Counted from the first letter of the stretch, positions 24,370 through 34,884 are shown. The stretch: 64,000 nt of DNA from Muscardinus avellanarius (GCA_963383645.1 OY726571.1:24306116-24370115), one strand, 5' to 3'. Notes: a model not told the origin generated them from the sequence alone. Program-made: numbers and translations.

Positions 24370-25210
24370 GGTATATTTTCCCTCAGGTCCCACATTGCTA
24401 CTCACCATACCTAGTAGTGAAATTGTTGTGATACCTTCATGTATGGACATAGCATAATTTGAATTATTTTATTCATTTGTTCTTTCCCTTCCCCACCTCT
24501 CTTTTCCTAATCATTCCCACTATTATATTGGTCATTCTCTTCTATTATTTAAAGTTCCTTTTGGCCGGGCGTGGTGGCGCACACTTGTAATCCCCGCGCT
24601 TGGGAGGCAGAGACAGGAGGATCGCGCAGGTTCGAAGCCAGCCGCATGCACTGGCTTAGGAGACCCTGTTTCCAAATTTAAAAAAAAATGTAAAAATAGG
24701 TCTTGGAGTGTAGCCCGGAGGTAGAAGGGCTTCCAGAAACCCCAGTACCACCAAAAATAAATAAATAAATAAAAATAAATAAAGTTCCTTTTGTCTTTTT
24801 TTTTTCTCTCTAGCTTCCAGACATGCTAGGAAACATTCAACCCTTGATTTTCTGAGGCTAGCTGATCTTATAACGTTCTCTAGTTTCATCCATTTTTCTA
24901 TAAAGTACATAATTTTTTTTCTTAAGCTTGAGTAAAATTCCATTGTGTATATATATTTGTTATCATTCATTTGTTGATGAAAAACTAGGCTGGTTCTATA
25001 ATTTGGCTTTTGAAAATTGTGCTGCCATAAACATGGTTATATATGCATCACTGTAGTATTATGACTTTAATTTTTTTTTGGAAAAATACCAAAGAGTGAT
25101 ATAGTTGGATCTTATGGTTGTTCCATTCTTAGTCTTTTGAGAAATCTTCATACATTTCACATTTTAGTGAAACTCTACTATACATTATATTTTAGTGAAT
25201 ATCTGGGGAA
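24370..25210 (-). mobile_element. LINE-1 3' end, antisense, split by a SINE
   Basis: The minus strand encodes a degenerate ORF2 C-terminus (residues like YTMEFYSSLRKK and EKWMKLENVI, corresponding to the EYYAAIK..WMKLE region of LINE-1 ORF2) across about 24830-25190, with disruptions. The portion at 24370-24550 is homologous to 29130-29250 and is probably 3' UTR (GTGATACCTTCATGTATGG). A SINE interrupts it at 24564-24779. 5'-truncated and inactive. Confidence 0.85.
24564..24779 (+). mobile_element. B1-dID SINE, young type, full length (reference copy)
   Basis: Starts GCCGGGCGTGGTGGCGCACA. A B box like that of 7SL-derived RNAs is intact at 24629-24639 (GGTTCGAAGCC). It is followed by GACCCTGTTTCCAAA, an A-rich linker, the ID half GTGTAGCCCGGAGGTAGAAG, and AAACCCCAGTACCACC with an (AAAT)n tail. 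Perfect 14-bp TSD TAAAGTTCCTTTTG at 24550-24563 and 24780-24793. It lies inside an antisense LINE-1 fragment. Confidence 0.96.
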
Positions 25211-25736
25211 ATGTGAAATTTAAAAGAAAGAATATAACAATAGTCTTATACCAATAATGTGTAATTGATAAAGAAAAAAATCCATAAAATCAAACATTTT
25301 TATCAACTGCTAAAAAACTAGTTCTTGAGTAGTTGAGAAAGAACAACTAATCAACAATTATAACAATGCATATTTCTCTTTTGTGGGAAGAAATTGTGAT
25401 ATTTTCCATTACAGCTTTTTAGATCAAATATTATTGGTTCTAAGAACAAATTTATTTCTGATTGCAATTCATGACTCGGATATCTATCTAATGGAAAGCA
25501 GTGAATCGGCTGCCAATTAAATTGATGCTATTTCAATCTGCATGAGTGTTCCTGAAATAACCCTAAAAGGCTTCAATTCAACTCACTGACAAAAGAAACT
25601 GATCCATAATTCCACCCCCTTTGTCCATCCTACATTATGTTCCCAAATCTTAAGTAGATTTTGACTAAGCATGGATGAATACTGATTCAGTCTCAAATTA
25701 TTGAGACTATTCACTTAATTATCTTCATGTTATTCT
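25211..25736. other. No recognised feature
   Basis: AT-rich spacer; nothing identified. Confidence 0.45.
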
Positions 25737-25776
<40 letters not shown>

Positions 25777-25992
25777 ACGCGTGTGTGTGTGGTACTGGAG
25801 ATTGAACCCAGAAGCATTCTGCCTCCAAGCTAAACCCCCAGCTCTATTTTGTTTTATTCTTTTATTTTTGAAACAGGTTCTCACTAAGTTGCATAGGGAC
25901 TCAATAAGTAACAGGCTGGCCACAAACCTATGATCCTCCTGTCTCAGCATCCCAAGTACTGGGATTACAAGCATGAGCCACCATGTCTGGCT
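25737..25992 (-). mobile_element. B1-dID SINE, antisense, with (GT)n tail
   Basis: (GT)n of about 50 bp with a GCACGC interruption, then TACTGGAGATTGAACCCAGA, CTAAACCCCCAGCTCT, TTCTCACTAAGTTGCATAGG and GCATGAGCCACCATGTCTGG. Flanks TCTTCATGTTATTCTGT and TCTTCATATTCTTGT look like a degraded TSD. Confidence 0.9.
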
Positions 25993-26287
25993 CTTCATAT
26001 TCTTGTAATATACACATATATAAATGAAAGTCAAATTTTTCTAAAGTCCCAGCTCAATAAACTTTTTATGGGATTAGTGTAGAACAGATAATATACTAAA
26101 TATACTTTGATTCATGTATATGTAATTACATTGCCCCAGTCACAAGAAATTCTATTTTAGAACTGGTACACTTGGCAGTTGTTAAAGGAAGAAGTAGAAT
26201 TTTGGTTTTGTTTGTAATGCAGATTTGTATGTCTTAAAAGTTGCCAAAGTGGCTTTTCAAAATATGACTTTTAAATAAAATTTTGCA

Positions 26288-26499
26288 TACCGGGAGAGGT
26301 AGCGCACGCTTGTAATCCCTGTGCTTGGGAGGCAGAGGCAAGAGGATCGTGCAGGTTTGAAGCCAGTCACACTGGCTTAAGAGACCCTGTTTCCAAATGA
26401 AAAATATATTTTAAAAAATAGGTCTAGGAGTGCATCCTGAAGGTAGAAGGGTTTCCAGGAACCCCAGTACTACCAATATATACATACATACATACATAC
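26288..26499 (+). mobile_element. B1-dID SINE, young type, full length
   Basis: ACCGGGAGAGGTAGCGCACG, GTGCTTGGGAGGCAGAGGCA, GGTTTGAAGCCAGTCACACT, GAGACCCTGTTTCC, ID half TCTAGGAGTGCATCCTGAAG, end GGAACCCCAGTACTACC with a (TACA)n tail. TSD ATAAAATTTTGCA (26275-26287) and ATAAAATCTTGCA (26500-26512), one mismatch in 13. Confidence 0.94.
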
Positions 26500-26581
26500 A
26501 TAAAATCTTGCAAAAAATAAGTTTCTTAAGGAAATATTCATCTTATTTTCAAGAAAATAATTTATAGATTAAGAAACTAGA

Positions 26582-26946
26582 CTGCTGAGGGGTTAGGCCA
26601 GTGCCGGGGCCACTGGCTGGCATCGGAGCCTTCCGTGAGGCAAGGCCGCTACTGAGGTCTCCGAGGCCTGGATCGGAGCCTGCCGAGGGGTTAGGCCGAT
26701 GCCGGGGCCATCGGCTAACATCAGAGCCTGCCGTGAGGAAGGCCGGTGCTGGGGCCTCTGAGGCCGGGATCAGAGCCAGCTGAGGATTTAGGCCAGTGTC
26801 GGTGCCAGCAAGGCCAGAACCAGGGCCTCCCATGAAGCAAGGCTGCTGCTTGAACCAGCGAGGTCTGGATCAGTCCACCAGGTAGCCAGGCCACAACTGG
26901 GGCTGTCAAGAGTGGGATCGGTATTTGCAACGCGGCATGCACAGAG
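26582..26946 (+). repeat. CpG-rich tandem monomers (~98 bp x 3 plus partial)
   Basis: Monomers at 26582-26679 (98 bp), 26680-26776 (97 bp) and 26777-26875 (99 bp), then a degenerate partial to about 26946. Each starts like CTGCTGAGGGGTTAGGCCAG and ends like GAGGCCTGGATCGGAGC. Monomers 1 and 2 are close; monomer 3 is more diverged and has an internal rearrangement. Many intact CpG dinucleotides stand out against the AT-rich surroundings. Confidence 0.88.
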
Positions 26947-27115
26947 AAATATCGCAGAAAATTAAAACCAGATGCTTCCCCTAATCAGCAATAACTAGGT
27001 AGAAACAGGCAACAGGAAGTGGTCGAGCTATAGAAAGGACCCTATAGTAAAGCAATTAAGGTGACCAATCAGAGGGTATGGAATAGGGAAGGATGGAGCC
27101 TCTTTAAAAAGTAGG
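26947..27115 (+). other. Unique middle segment of the composite retroposon
   Basis: It contains GAAATATCGCAGAAAATTAA, CAGGAAGTGGTCGAGC, a CCAAT motif in GGTGACCAATCAGAGGG and CTCTTTAAAAAGTAGGAGG. The CCAAT and TTTAAAA motifs could be promoter-like or LTR-derived, but this is speculative. I see no other copy in the window. Confidence 0.5.
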
Positions 27116-27297
27116 AGGTACATAAACAAATGTATCAGAGTTAATCACCAAACAAGCATGGGATGGAGGGAGGGGGAGGGAATGGGATGGGGACTGGCTG
27201 AGGGCTAATTGGATGATGTGTGCTTGTATATCCTCTCAAGTCTTATATTCCAATGTGATGTATGATTACAATGTACCAATAAAAATAAATTTAAAAA
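27116..27297 (+). repeat. 3' tail of the composite retroposon (tail family copy B)
   Basis: TGTATCAGAGTTAATCACCA, GGAGGGAGGGGGAGGGAATG, GATGATGTGTGCTTGTATA, GATGTATGATTACAATGTAC, CAATAAAA. Same block order as 16430-16640 and 49808-49975. Confidence 0.82.
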
Positions 27298-27399
27298 AAG
27301 AAACTAGAGAGTGTTTAATATAATTTAGTATCCTGAGGTTTTATGGAACATGAGTTAAAATTAATTAATCTAAAGATAACTGTTTCTAACATAATGTTG

Positions 27400-27515
27400 G
27401 TGAATATATACATGCAAGTGTGTATCAGGAGAAGGTTGTGTCATATATGCATGTATCACTTTAAACCACATTATGATATATAATTACAATGCACCAATAA
27501 AAGTATAAAAAATTT
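27400..27515 (+). mobile_element. Short 3' tail copy C
   Basis: GTGTATCAGGAGAAGG, CATATATGCATGTATCAC, GATATATAATTACAATGCAC, CAATAAAAG and an A-rich end. A 5'-truncated tail-family copy without the long G-rich tract. Confidence 0.6.
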
Positions 27516-27559
27516 AAAGGTAATCAAACCAAAGCCTTTGGGATAAAATAGGAGAAAAA

Positions 27560-27640
27560 GAAATGTGGCATGTCTATATAAATGTAACACTTTAAACCTT
27601 ACTATGATATATAATAATATTAAACCAATACAATTCTACA
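27560..27640 (+). mobile_element. Short 3' tail copy D, degraded
   Basis: GGCATGTCTATATAAATGTA, CACTTTAAACCTTACTATGA, TATATAATAATATTAAACCAATAC. The shared CTTTAAACC..A..ATGATATATAAT core links it to copy C. Confidence 0.5.
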
Positions 27641-28187
27641 AAAGAAGGAGCAGGAAAAGGAGAGGAGGAGACAGAGAAAAGCAAAGCAATGCTTTTACCC
27701 TTTGTACTTCTTTTCATTGGAGTCTTTCATGGATGGAGTAAATGATTAATAATATATTGTCCCTTTGTATTTCTTAATGGATTTTCATAAAAGTGTGGAA
27801 AACTGAAATTACCAGTATCAATGAAGATAGGCTTGAATATCCTATGGTGGCAGATATCCTTGGGTATCCTATTACAGCATTTCAGTCATCTCAAACTGTG
27901 TCTAGACTGGTAGAGTGAACACACAAGCAGTTCAGGTACTAGAGCACGTGCTCTAAGTGGTTTTAATTGCAATGAAATAAGTCCAGAAACAAGATGAGTC
28001 AAGTCCATTCAAAACTCGTTGGCCAAGTATAGATGTAAATGACTCCTTATCCTTAAACTGTGAGGGTGCCATATTCGTTTGTTGGCTGGATCAAACCTGC
28101 ATTTTAATACACATGAGTACTCTAAAAGCATATTTAAAAATAGGCATATATAGAAATATTTAAGTATATATATACATATATAGTGGG
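27641..28187. other. No recognised feature apart from a purine-rich stretch
   Basis: 27640-27690 is purine-rich (GAAGGAGCAGGAAAAGGAGA). Otherwise nothing identified. Confidence 0.45.

Positions 28188-28270
<83 letters not shown>
28188..28270. repeat. Compound (TA)n(GA)n microsatellite
   Basis: About 40 bp of TA with one G interruption passes directly into about 42 bp of GA. It generates Ser-Leu and Ile-Tyr repeat frames on the minus strand that are not genes. Confidence 0.95.
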
Positions 28271-28272
<2 letters not shown>

Positions 28273-28610
28273 TTGGGTAAAATGATTCCACAAATGGAGG
28301 AAAAAGCAAAATAAATAATTGGAAGCCAAGAAATTAGAATTAGAATAAACAAAATTGTAGTGAGAAAAACAACACCAATAAGGCAACTAAAAATTTGCAT
28401 TAAAAATATTTCCAAATTGCCAACCAAATATTGTTTTAAAAAGTGATTAACTGAAACGATCATTTAATTAGAAAAGTATAAATGGCCCAAATACCAAAAA
28501 ATAAATCTATACTCCAGAAATCACAGAGGAAAAAAATAAGATGAAGAATTTATAAAATCAGTAAATTTTAGAGAATGATAATCTTTTTTGTAAAGAGAAT
28601 GGCAAAATAC
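28271..28610. other. No recognised feature
   Basis: A-rich sequence; nothing identified. Confidence 0.45.
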
Positions 28611-28800
28611 TCTTTTTTTTTTATACTGGGGATCAGAACCAAGGGCATTCTACACACGTATTCCTTTTCATTTTTTGTTTAGAAACGGTGTTGCACTAAT
28701 CTGAGTCTCCCTACATTGCAGAGGCTGTCCTCAAACCTGAGATCCTCCTGTCTCAGACTCCCAAATCCTGGAATTACAGGTGTGTGCCACCATGCTCAGC
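28611..28800 (-). mobile_element. B1-dID SINE, antisense, old
   Basis: Poly-T, ATACTGGGGATCAGAACCAA, GGCATTCTACACACG, CTGTCTCAGACTCCCAAATC and GTGTGTGCCACCATGCTCAG. Flanks AAATACTC and AAACACTC fit a short TSD with one mismatch. Confidence 0.85.
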
Positions 28801-28984
28801 TAAACACTCATTCTTATATATGCTAATAGGAATGAAATCATGAAAACTTGTTTGAAATGCATTGCATTTACAGAGATCAAAATATGATTAGAGGAGTTTA
28901 AGAAAATAACAACCCTAAAGAAAGAATCAGAATATAACCTTCATTATTTTCAGATGGATATTTTGTGCTCTAACAATGTATTCA

Positions 28985-29480
28985 TTTATTTTATTTTACT
29001 TTTTAGTACATTAAAATCATATATAATACTTAAGTTCAAAGAGATAGAACATACATGTATACATCATTTGGTGTGCTTCCCTGGGGTTTCCACCCGCTCC
29101 GTCCCCCTCCTCATACATCTTCATGCATGTTAGTGAGGTTAGTAGTGATACCTTCACGTATGGCTATAGCATTACTCACACTATTTTCCTTCACCAAGTC
29201 TCCTTTTTCCCTTCCCCCGATTTCCTTCCACTATTCTACTGGTCTCTCCCATTTATCTGACATCTCTGTTTTTATTTCCTACTTTCTCTCTAGCTTCCAC
29301 ATAGAGAAAATATTACAACACTTGACTTTCTGCGACCGGCGGGTATCATTTAGCACAATATTCTCTACTTCTACACATTTTCCTACAGATGTCATAATTT
29401 TGTTCTTCTTTATAGCTGAATAAAATGTTATTGTGTGCTTATACCATATTTTCAGTTTATTTTAATTTGGCATTTTTAAT
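28985..29480 (-). mobile_element. LINE-1 3' end, antisense
   Basis: Homologous to the element at 24370-25210: CACGTATGGCTATAGCATTA, the pyrimidine-rich CCTTTTTCCCTTCCCC segment, TCTCTCTAGCTTCCACAT and GTTCTTCTTTATAGCTGAAT. The last is the reverse complement of the LINE-1 ORF2 TMEYYAAIK-like region. 5'-truncated and disrupted. Confidence 0.78.
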
Positions 29481-31502
29481 TATAAAATTAAAAATATGTC
29501 TACTAATGAGCAAAAGATGGTTCCCAACTAGGCTAAATGCAACATTTTTTTATTTTACTCAAAACTAAAGAAAACTTAAATTATTTTATAGAGAATTAAC
29601 CACATAAGCCATGAATATATCTCCACAGTGTACTGGCATTCAATATACTGTGTGATGTATTTTGTGGAAAGATATCTAATACATACTATATGGTAGAAGC
29701 ACATGGAAAAAGAGTATTTGCTGTATCATCAATTTTATAAAAAACATATTAGCATATAAACAAAAAATACAGGCATCTATGAATTTTAAATAGTAATTTC
29801 TTTGAGAAGGTGCAATTAAAGAATTTTATCTCAATATTTAAAAATATGTTAACATTGAAAAGATTATATCACTCTTAAAATCAGAAAAATAGATATGAAA
29901 ATAAAAGCTGAAAATTCATTGAAAGCATTTCAAAATATGTTGGTATAAATATAACACTTAGAAAATTTCATGTACCATTCTACCCATTATATTTTTTCAA
30001 ATACCTATAGTAATTTATTAAAGGAATTGATAATATGGCACTTATGACCATGTTACAAATAAAAGAGTTAATACTACTGATAAAGGTATATTATCCACAA
30101 TTGGGGCAGGAGTTTTTATTTTCTGTGAGGACTCATTTTATACAGGTTCTTTTAATAGCCTCTTACAAGCCCATTTCTTCTGTCACCCTGCCCAGCTTGC
30201 TTACATAAACAGAAAATTAACGGCCCATATTTTTGAATCAGTACTCCTAACATTAAGTGGATCCTTCTGTGAAATATTGATACACTTCTTTATTAGGAAG
30301 CATGATGATATTTATCATTTAATGTTATGCTTTATTTGGCATATGGAAAATTCCATAAAGTGGAAGCAATTTCCAAATACATAAATTACTATGTAATGTG
30401 CATTTCAAAAACAGTAGATCCATTTTCAGAGTTTTAAACCTGAGAAAGAACAATTTGGTTTGCCCTTGATCTACATTGCTTCGTAGAGATTTGATATTTT
30501 ATAGTCTATTATTTTATAAACCAGACTTCTAACATACTTAGGAACTGAATTATGTCGGTGTCATCAATCAACTAGTGCTCACCTTGGTTTTCTTAATATT
30601 TGTTATTTTTTATGGTAACTTGCTAGTAAAGGTATTAAAACTATAATTAAAAGCAAGACTACATATCCATGCAAGAGAAGAATGTTAAGATCTAGTATGG
30701 TTACTGTTAGTATGTTAGTATTTTTAATAATTTTACTGTTTATTATGATGATATTTTTTAATGTAATAGTATTATACTTAGGAGCATCTGGATAAGTTTC
30801 TTTCAAATGATTATTGGTATGGCTTATAAAACTATGACTGGATGGAGAAACTTTTATCTGGTCACACAGAAATGTAACAAGCCAAATATTTTTATGTTTT
30901 TAAGTAACTCCTATTCTTGGCCATCCAAGTGTTGAATAAGGGAAGGGCAATAACAGGTGTTGTTTTTCCACAGATTATACTTGATCATCTCTGCAAGGAA
31001 GGAAGATTTTGAATGGACTTCCTTTCTCTCACTTAAGGACACTGAACATGTGCACAATTAGCTGTCCTAGAGATGGCAGCCCTGCAATGCAAAGCATGCT
31101 TTGTTGACTCAGTTCAAGCTGTCCTAAAGAAGAGGATGTTTCCTCAGCTCCATATTTCTATGCTTTACCCTCTTTATAGAATCTAACCTTCATAAGTTAT
31201 TGGACACACAAAGTATTAACCCATCAAAGAGAATTAGAAGATTTTCTTTCATGAAGAATTAAAGTATTAGCCCAAATCAATACCTAAGGAAATGCCAGGG
31301 GTTTGGGGTTTGATCAGAACCATTTCTTCTAGGCTCTGAAACATTATCTCAGAAAACAGTAGAACAGAAACATAAGTGAGGAAAAGATAGAAAAATGTTT
31401 CCATATTAACATTAAACCCCACAAAAATACTAAGATCAGCTGATATTATTTTTCTGTGATGTTATGTCACTCAGAGAGCTTTCTTAAGAAGAACATGAAG
31501 AA
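29481..31502. other. No recognised gene or repeat family
   Basis: About 2 kb of AT-rich sequence. A 67-residue minus-strand frame at 30603-30806 has no secure homology. Confidence 0.45.
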
Positions 31503-31706
31503 GCCAGGCGTTGTGGCACATGCTTATAATCCCTGCACTTGGGAGGTGGAGACAGGAGGATCACACAGGTTAGAAACCAGCTGCGCTGGCTTAAGAGATC
31601 CTGTTTCTAAAAAAAAAAAAAAAAGTATAAAAATAGGTCTGGGAGTGTAGCCCAGAGGTGTAAGGGTTTCCAGGAACCCCAGTACCACCAAAAAAAAAAA
31701 AAAAAA
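31503..31706 (+). mobile_element. B1-dID SINE, young type
   Basis: GCCAGGCGTTGTGGCACATG, CACTTGGGAGGTGGAGACAG, AACCAGCTGCGCTGGCTTAA, GAGATCCTGTTTC, poly-A linker, ID half GGGAGTGTAGCCCAGAGGTG, end GGAACCCCAGTACCACC and poly-A. Flanks AAGAACATGAAGA and AGAAGGACAGGAAGA are a possible imperfect TSD. Confidence 0.92.
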
Positions 31707-31899
31707 GAAGGACAGGAAGAGCCTTCCACATCTCAGTGTACCAGGGGAACTTGCACCATGACTCTTTTACATCGTTGAAAAAAGTATATGGAAGTCTTTT
31801 AACATATTGTGTGTGAATTACTGAGTAGGAGAAAAACACATAACTACTGGTCACAGCTTCATAGGTTGTTCAGATACACCTAGAAATGTATTTAGATGA
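31707..31899. other. No recognised feature
   Basis: Spacer, nothing identified. Confidence 0.4.
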
Positions 31900-32240
31900 C
31901 ATATTAATCAAAGTTCTCCAGAGGATCAGAATTAACAGGATGTGTTTATGCAGAGATTGATTTTAATGAAATGGTTCGCATAATTATGGAGTCTAGTTAA
32001 GCAAAATCTTATGTGTGGCCTCTGTCCCAGGCTTGCAGATAGCTGCCTGCTTTTTGTCTCTTCACATGGTCAGCTCTCTGTGCTTACTCACCCTGACTGT
32101 GTGTTCCCTGAAGTCCTCTTCTCATAAGAGCATCAGTAAGACTGGATTAGGGCCACACTATTGGGCATCCTAACTCAGTCACCTCTTCAAAAGCTTCACC
32201 TTCAAATGCATCCCATTTTGAGGTAGTGGAGAGTAAGGTG
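31900..32240 (-). mobile_element. MLT1-like LTR fragment, antisense
   Basis: CAAAGTTCTCCAGAGGATCA, ATAATTATGGAGTCTAG, CTTCTCATAAGAGCATCAGT and TGGATTAGGGCCACACTATT, collinear with MLT/MaLR LTR reverse strands. Subfamily uncertain. Confidence 0.55.
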
Positions 32241-34661
32241 CACGTTCTGCCCATAACCATCCAGAAGTAGAATTATACTTCTCTATTATGCTTTTACTGA
32301 AATAGTATTTGAGTAACCGCTTACTTGGAGGTAAGGCTGAGCTGTATCTGCTATTTTTAGCCATAAGTTAGAAAACTAAGTACATAAAATAGAGAACAAA
32401 CAAAAGTCTTACAGACTTCTAGAAGCAAAAGCACACAGGCTCACAAAACCGAAAGAACAGTGGCTAGGTGAGTTTCAAGGTGGGCTTAATCCAATAACCC
32501 TCTGGTTTTCAGTTTTAGCAGATGTGTCTTCTGCTATGGCCAACCATTGTCTTAGGGATGGTTACTAGGACAGCTAATTTATAGCATCATAGCTTCAAGT
32601 GATACTGTCCAGAAGAAAACAGAAATTATACTTTTTCAAGGCTTCGCTCTAAGCATGAAAAGTTTGTTCCAGAAGCCCTTTAGGTACTTTGTCTTTTGGC
32701 TTTGATTTAGATTATAATTTCTTTCTGACATATGTTCATCAATATACTCAGCTATATGTTAAAAGAAAAATGAGATATTGTGATTTTAAGGTACAAGAGT
32801 GGTTAATCACTCAAATTTTGGGAAACACTGTATAAGAAGGAGGAAGAAATTTGCAGGAATAATACCGTAATAACATCTATAATAGCCTCTGAAAAAGAAA
32901 TGTGACTTTCAGTCTAAATTAGAGCACAAACAGACTTAAATAAAGAATATGTTGCACAGGGAGAATAGCAAACAGTTTTCTGCAAATGTGTGCTATTTCT
33001 GGAGAGGCTGAAGAGAAACTGGCATTGAAGGGCTAGTGTTTGCTTTGCCTTGTATATTAGATTATGTTCCAGTAACTATAATTTCTTTAAATCACAAGAA
33101 AATAAGTTGGTTTAATATTGGTTTCCTGGATAGACAGTGTTTGTTTATTGGGTCTAGAGTTGCATTTTAACAAAGAACAATAGTAGTTTAATTTCATTTC
33201 CATTGTCTTGAAAATATCTAAAATGTTCAACTCCCTGCTACTATTATAAATCAAGAAATATTGACTCCCATTTCTGACAACAATTATATTAGCTTTATTT
33301 TCACTTTACAGCTTCTAACATGTTTGATAAGAAGTGACAGGTTCTCAGAACACTGAAAATTGCTTAGGAACAATGCTTTGGTCCTCTTTTATTGTGTTAA
33401 AACTGTCATTTTATAAAAGCAACATGCTACAGCTCTTAATTTGGTATTTGAATTGTTTTCCAATTAGTACTATGCGCTAATATCGATATTCTTAATATGT
33501 AATGGATCAGCTTTTTAAAATAATATAAACAGTAGAACTGCTTATGGACTGTGGTGAGAATGGAAACGCTTTCTTGGGGAATTATTGAAATCATGTCTCT
33601 CTTGCTCCTAAAGTAGCATCTGTATGTGCAGAGTATTAGTGTTTAGGACATTGAGTGTCCCTGATCTCAGGAAGGAAACATCAAATAGCATTCAGTAATT
33701 TAACAAGACTGTTCAGAGTTCTCTAGAAATCCATAGATTGAAAAATAATTTTATTAAGTTCTTAAGTATTATATAAATAAATAAAACTTAATTTAATATA
33801 CAAAAATGAGTTTTAATTTAACAATCATGGCTAATGTGGTATAGGGATATGAAAAATGGGCTCTCCTTAGTCAGAATCCCCCCTTTTATTTATAAACTGA
33901 ATTTAGCCAAGGAATATTCATGAAATATGAGCAACTTGGGACCATCCTGTAAAACAGTAAACCATATCTCAGAATTATCCCACCAAAGAGTGAAGGTCTG
34001 GGGTGTTTATTTACCAATTTCTATTCTCTTTAAATTAAAATTTGTTTGTGAGGTATTAATTCCTCTGATCTTGGGCCATGCTAAGAACCACTACCTCCAA
34101 CTCCTTGCAAGCTCAGAGCATGCCAAAGCAAAGATTGCCTGGACAGTTGTCTGCAGGGAAGGACTATCTGTAGGTGGATTTCAGGGCAAGAGGTTCAGAG
34201 ACACGGGCACTTTCTGCTCTTGTAAATTAGGCTTTAGAGTTAAAAAGAAAAACATAAAACAGCCCCATATCTAGTGGCTTATTTCTGAACATATCTGAAA
34301 TAGTTTGGAAGGAGAGTCTGCTTTGTGTAGGCAAAGAAAGGGCTGGAATAACTGAGGAGCCACTACCTCGTAGAGGTTTTTCTTCCATCTCATGCTTTTC
34401 TCCATTGCAGAGCAGGGTTAAGGAAGCTGGAAAATTGAGCAGGAGAGCATTACTACCTCAGCACAGAAGTTGCACATCCCTTCATAACTAAGCTACCAAG
34501 AACTAGTTACAAATCATTATTTTAATGTGGAAGGCAAAGAATTATTGAGAAGCAAATGGTATTACCAGTATTACTGTTGCTATATTATTTTGTAATTCTG
34601 GCCATTAATAGACATAGTACTAATTGTCATTGCAGTTGTAATAGTACATAGTCATAACTGT
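32241..34661. other. No recognised gene or repeat family
   Basis: The longest open frame (115 codons, 33927-34274) has no recognisable domain, and I see no splice or promoter context to support it. Confidence 0.45.
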
Positions 34662-34673
34662 CACTATTGTGGG

Positions 34674-34884
34674 TTTTTTTTTCTGGTAGTACTGGGGGTG
34701 GAACCCAGGGGCTTTCTACCTCTGGGCTATACTCCCAGACATATTTTATTTTTTATTTGGAGAAAGGGTCTCACTAAGTTGCTAGGAGCCTCACTAAGTA
34801 GCGGAGGCTGACTTCGAACCTGTGTGATTCTCCTGTCTCAGCCTCCCAAGTGCTGGGATTACAAGTGTGAGCCACCACACACAG
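34674..34884 (-). mobile_element. B1-dID SINE, antisense, intermediate type
   Basis: Poly-T, GTAGTACTGGGGGTGGAACC, GCTATACTCCCAGAC, TCTCACTAAGTTGCTAGGAG, GACTTCGAACCTGTGTGATT and GTGTGAGCCACCACACACAG. TSD CACTATTGTG at 34662-34671 and 34885-34894. Confidence 0.92.

Larger units (their letters stand above)
26582..27297 (+). mobile_element. Composite non-autonomous retroposon: CpG-rich VNTR + unique middle + shared 3' tail
   Basis: A 716-bp unit lies between perfect 11-bp direct repeats AAGAAACTAGA (26571-26581 and 27298-27308). The left junction reads TT|AAGAAA, which fits a LINE-1 endonuclease cut site. From 5' to 3' it has three full ~98-bp GC-rich monomers and a partial fourth (26582-26946), a unique segment (26947-27115) and a 3' tail homologous to the tail family (27116-27297), ending AATGTACCAATAAAAATAAATTT and A-rich sequence. 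It has no coding capacity beyond chance frames. The layout is like primate SVA elements in outline, with no sequence relation implied. Alternatives: a LINE-1 5' UTR joined to its own 3' UTR by splicing or deletion, or template switching. I do not recognise the element as a named family. Confidence 0.85.

Noticed and set aside
26549..26942. Overlapping 60-94-residue Ala/Gly/Pro/Ser-rich frames as a secreted or structural protein
   Set aside because: They arise in several frames from the GC-rich ~98-bp tandem monomers; stop codons are rare there because of base composition.
28009..28463. Ser-Leu/Ile-Tyr repeat proteins
   Set aside because: Artefact of the (TA)n(GA)n microsatellite read on the minus strand.
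30603..30806. Minus-strand frame with YPDA and LHG motifs as a nuclear copy of mitochondrial DNA (COX1-like)
   Set aside because: Only isolated short matches; spacing between the motifs is wrong and flanking bases do not align. An alignment to a sciurid mitogenome would settle it.
32241..34661. 115-residue plus-strand frame at 33927-34274 as a conserved exon
   Set aside because: No known domain, no nearby splice pattern I could support, and the surrounding sequence looks like ordinary non-coding DNA; cross-species conservation would be needed.
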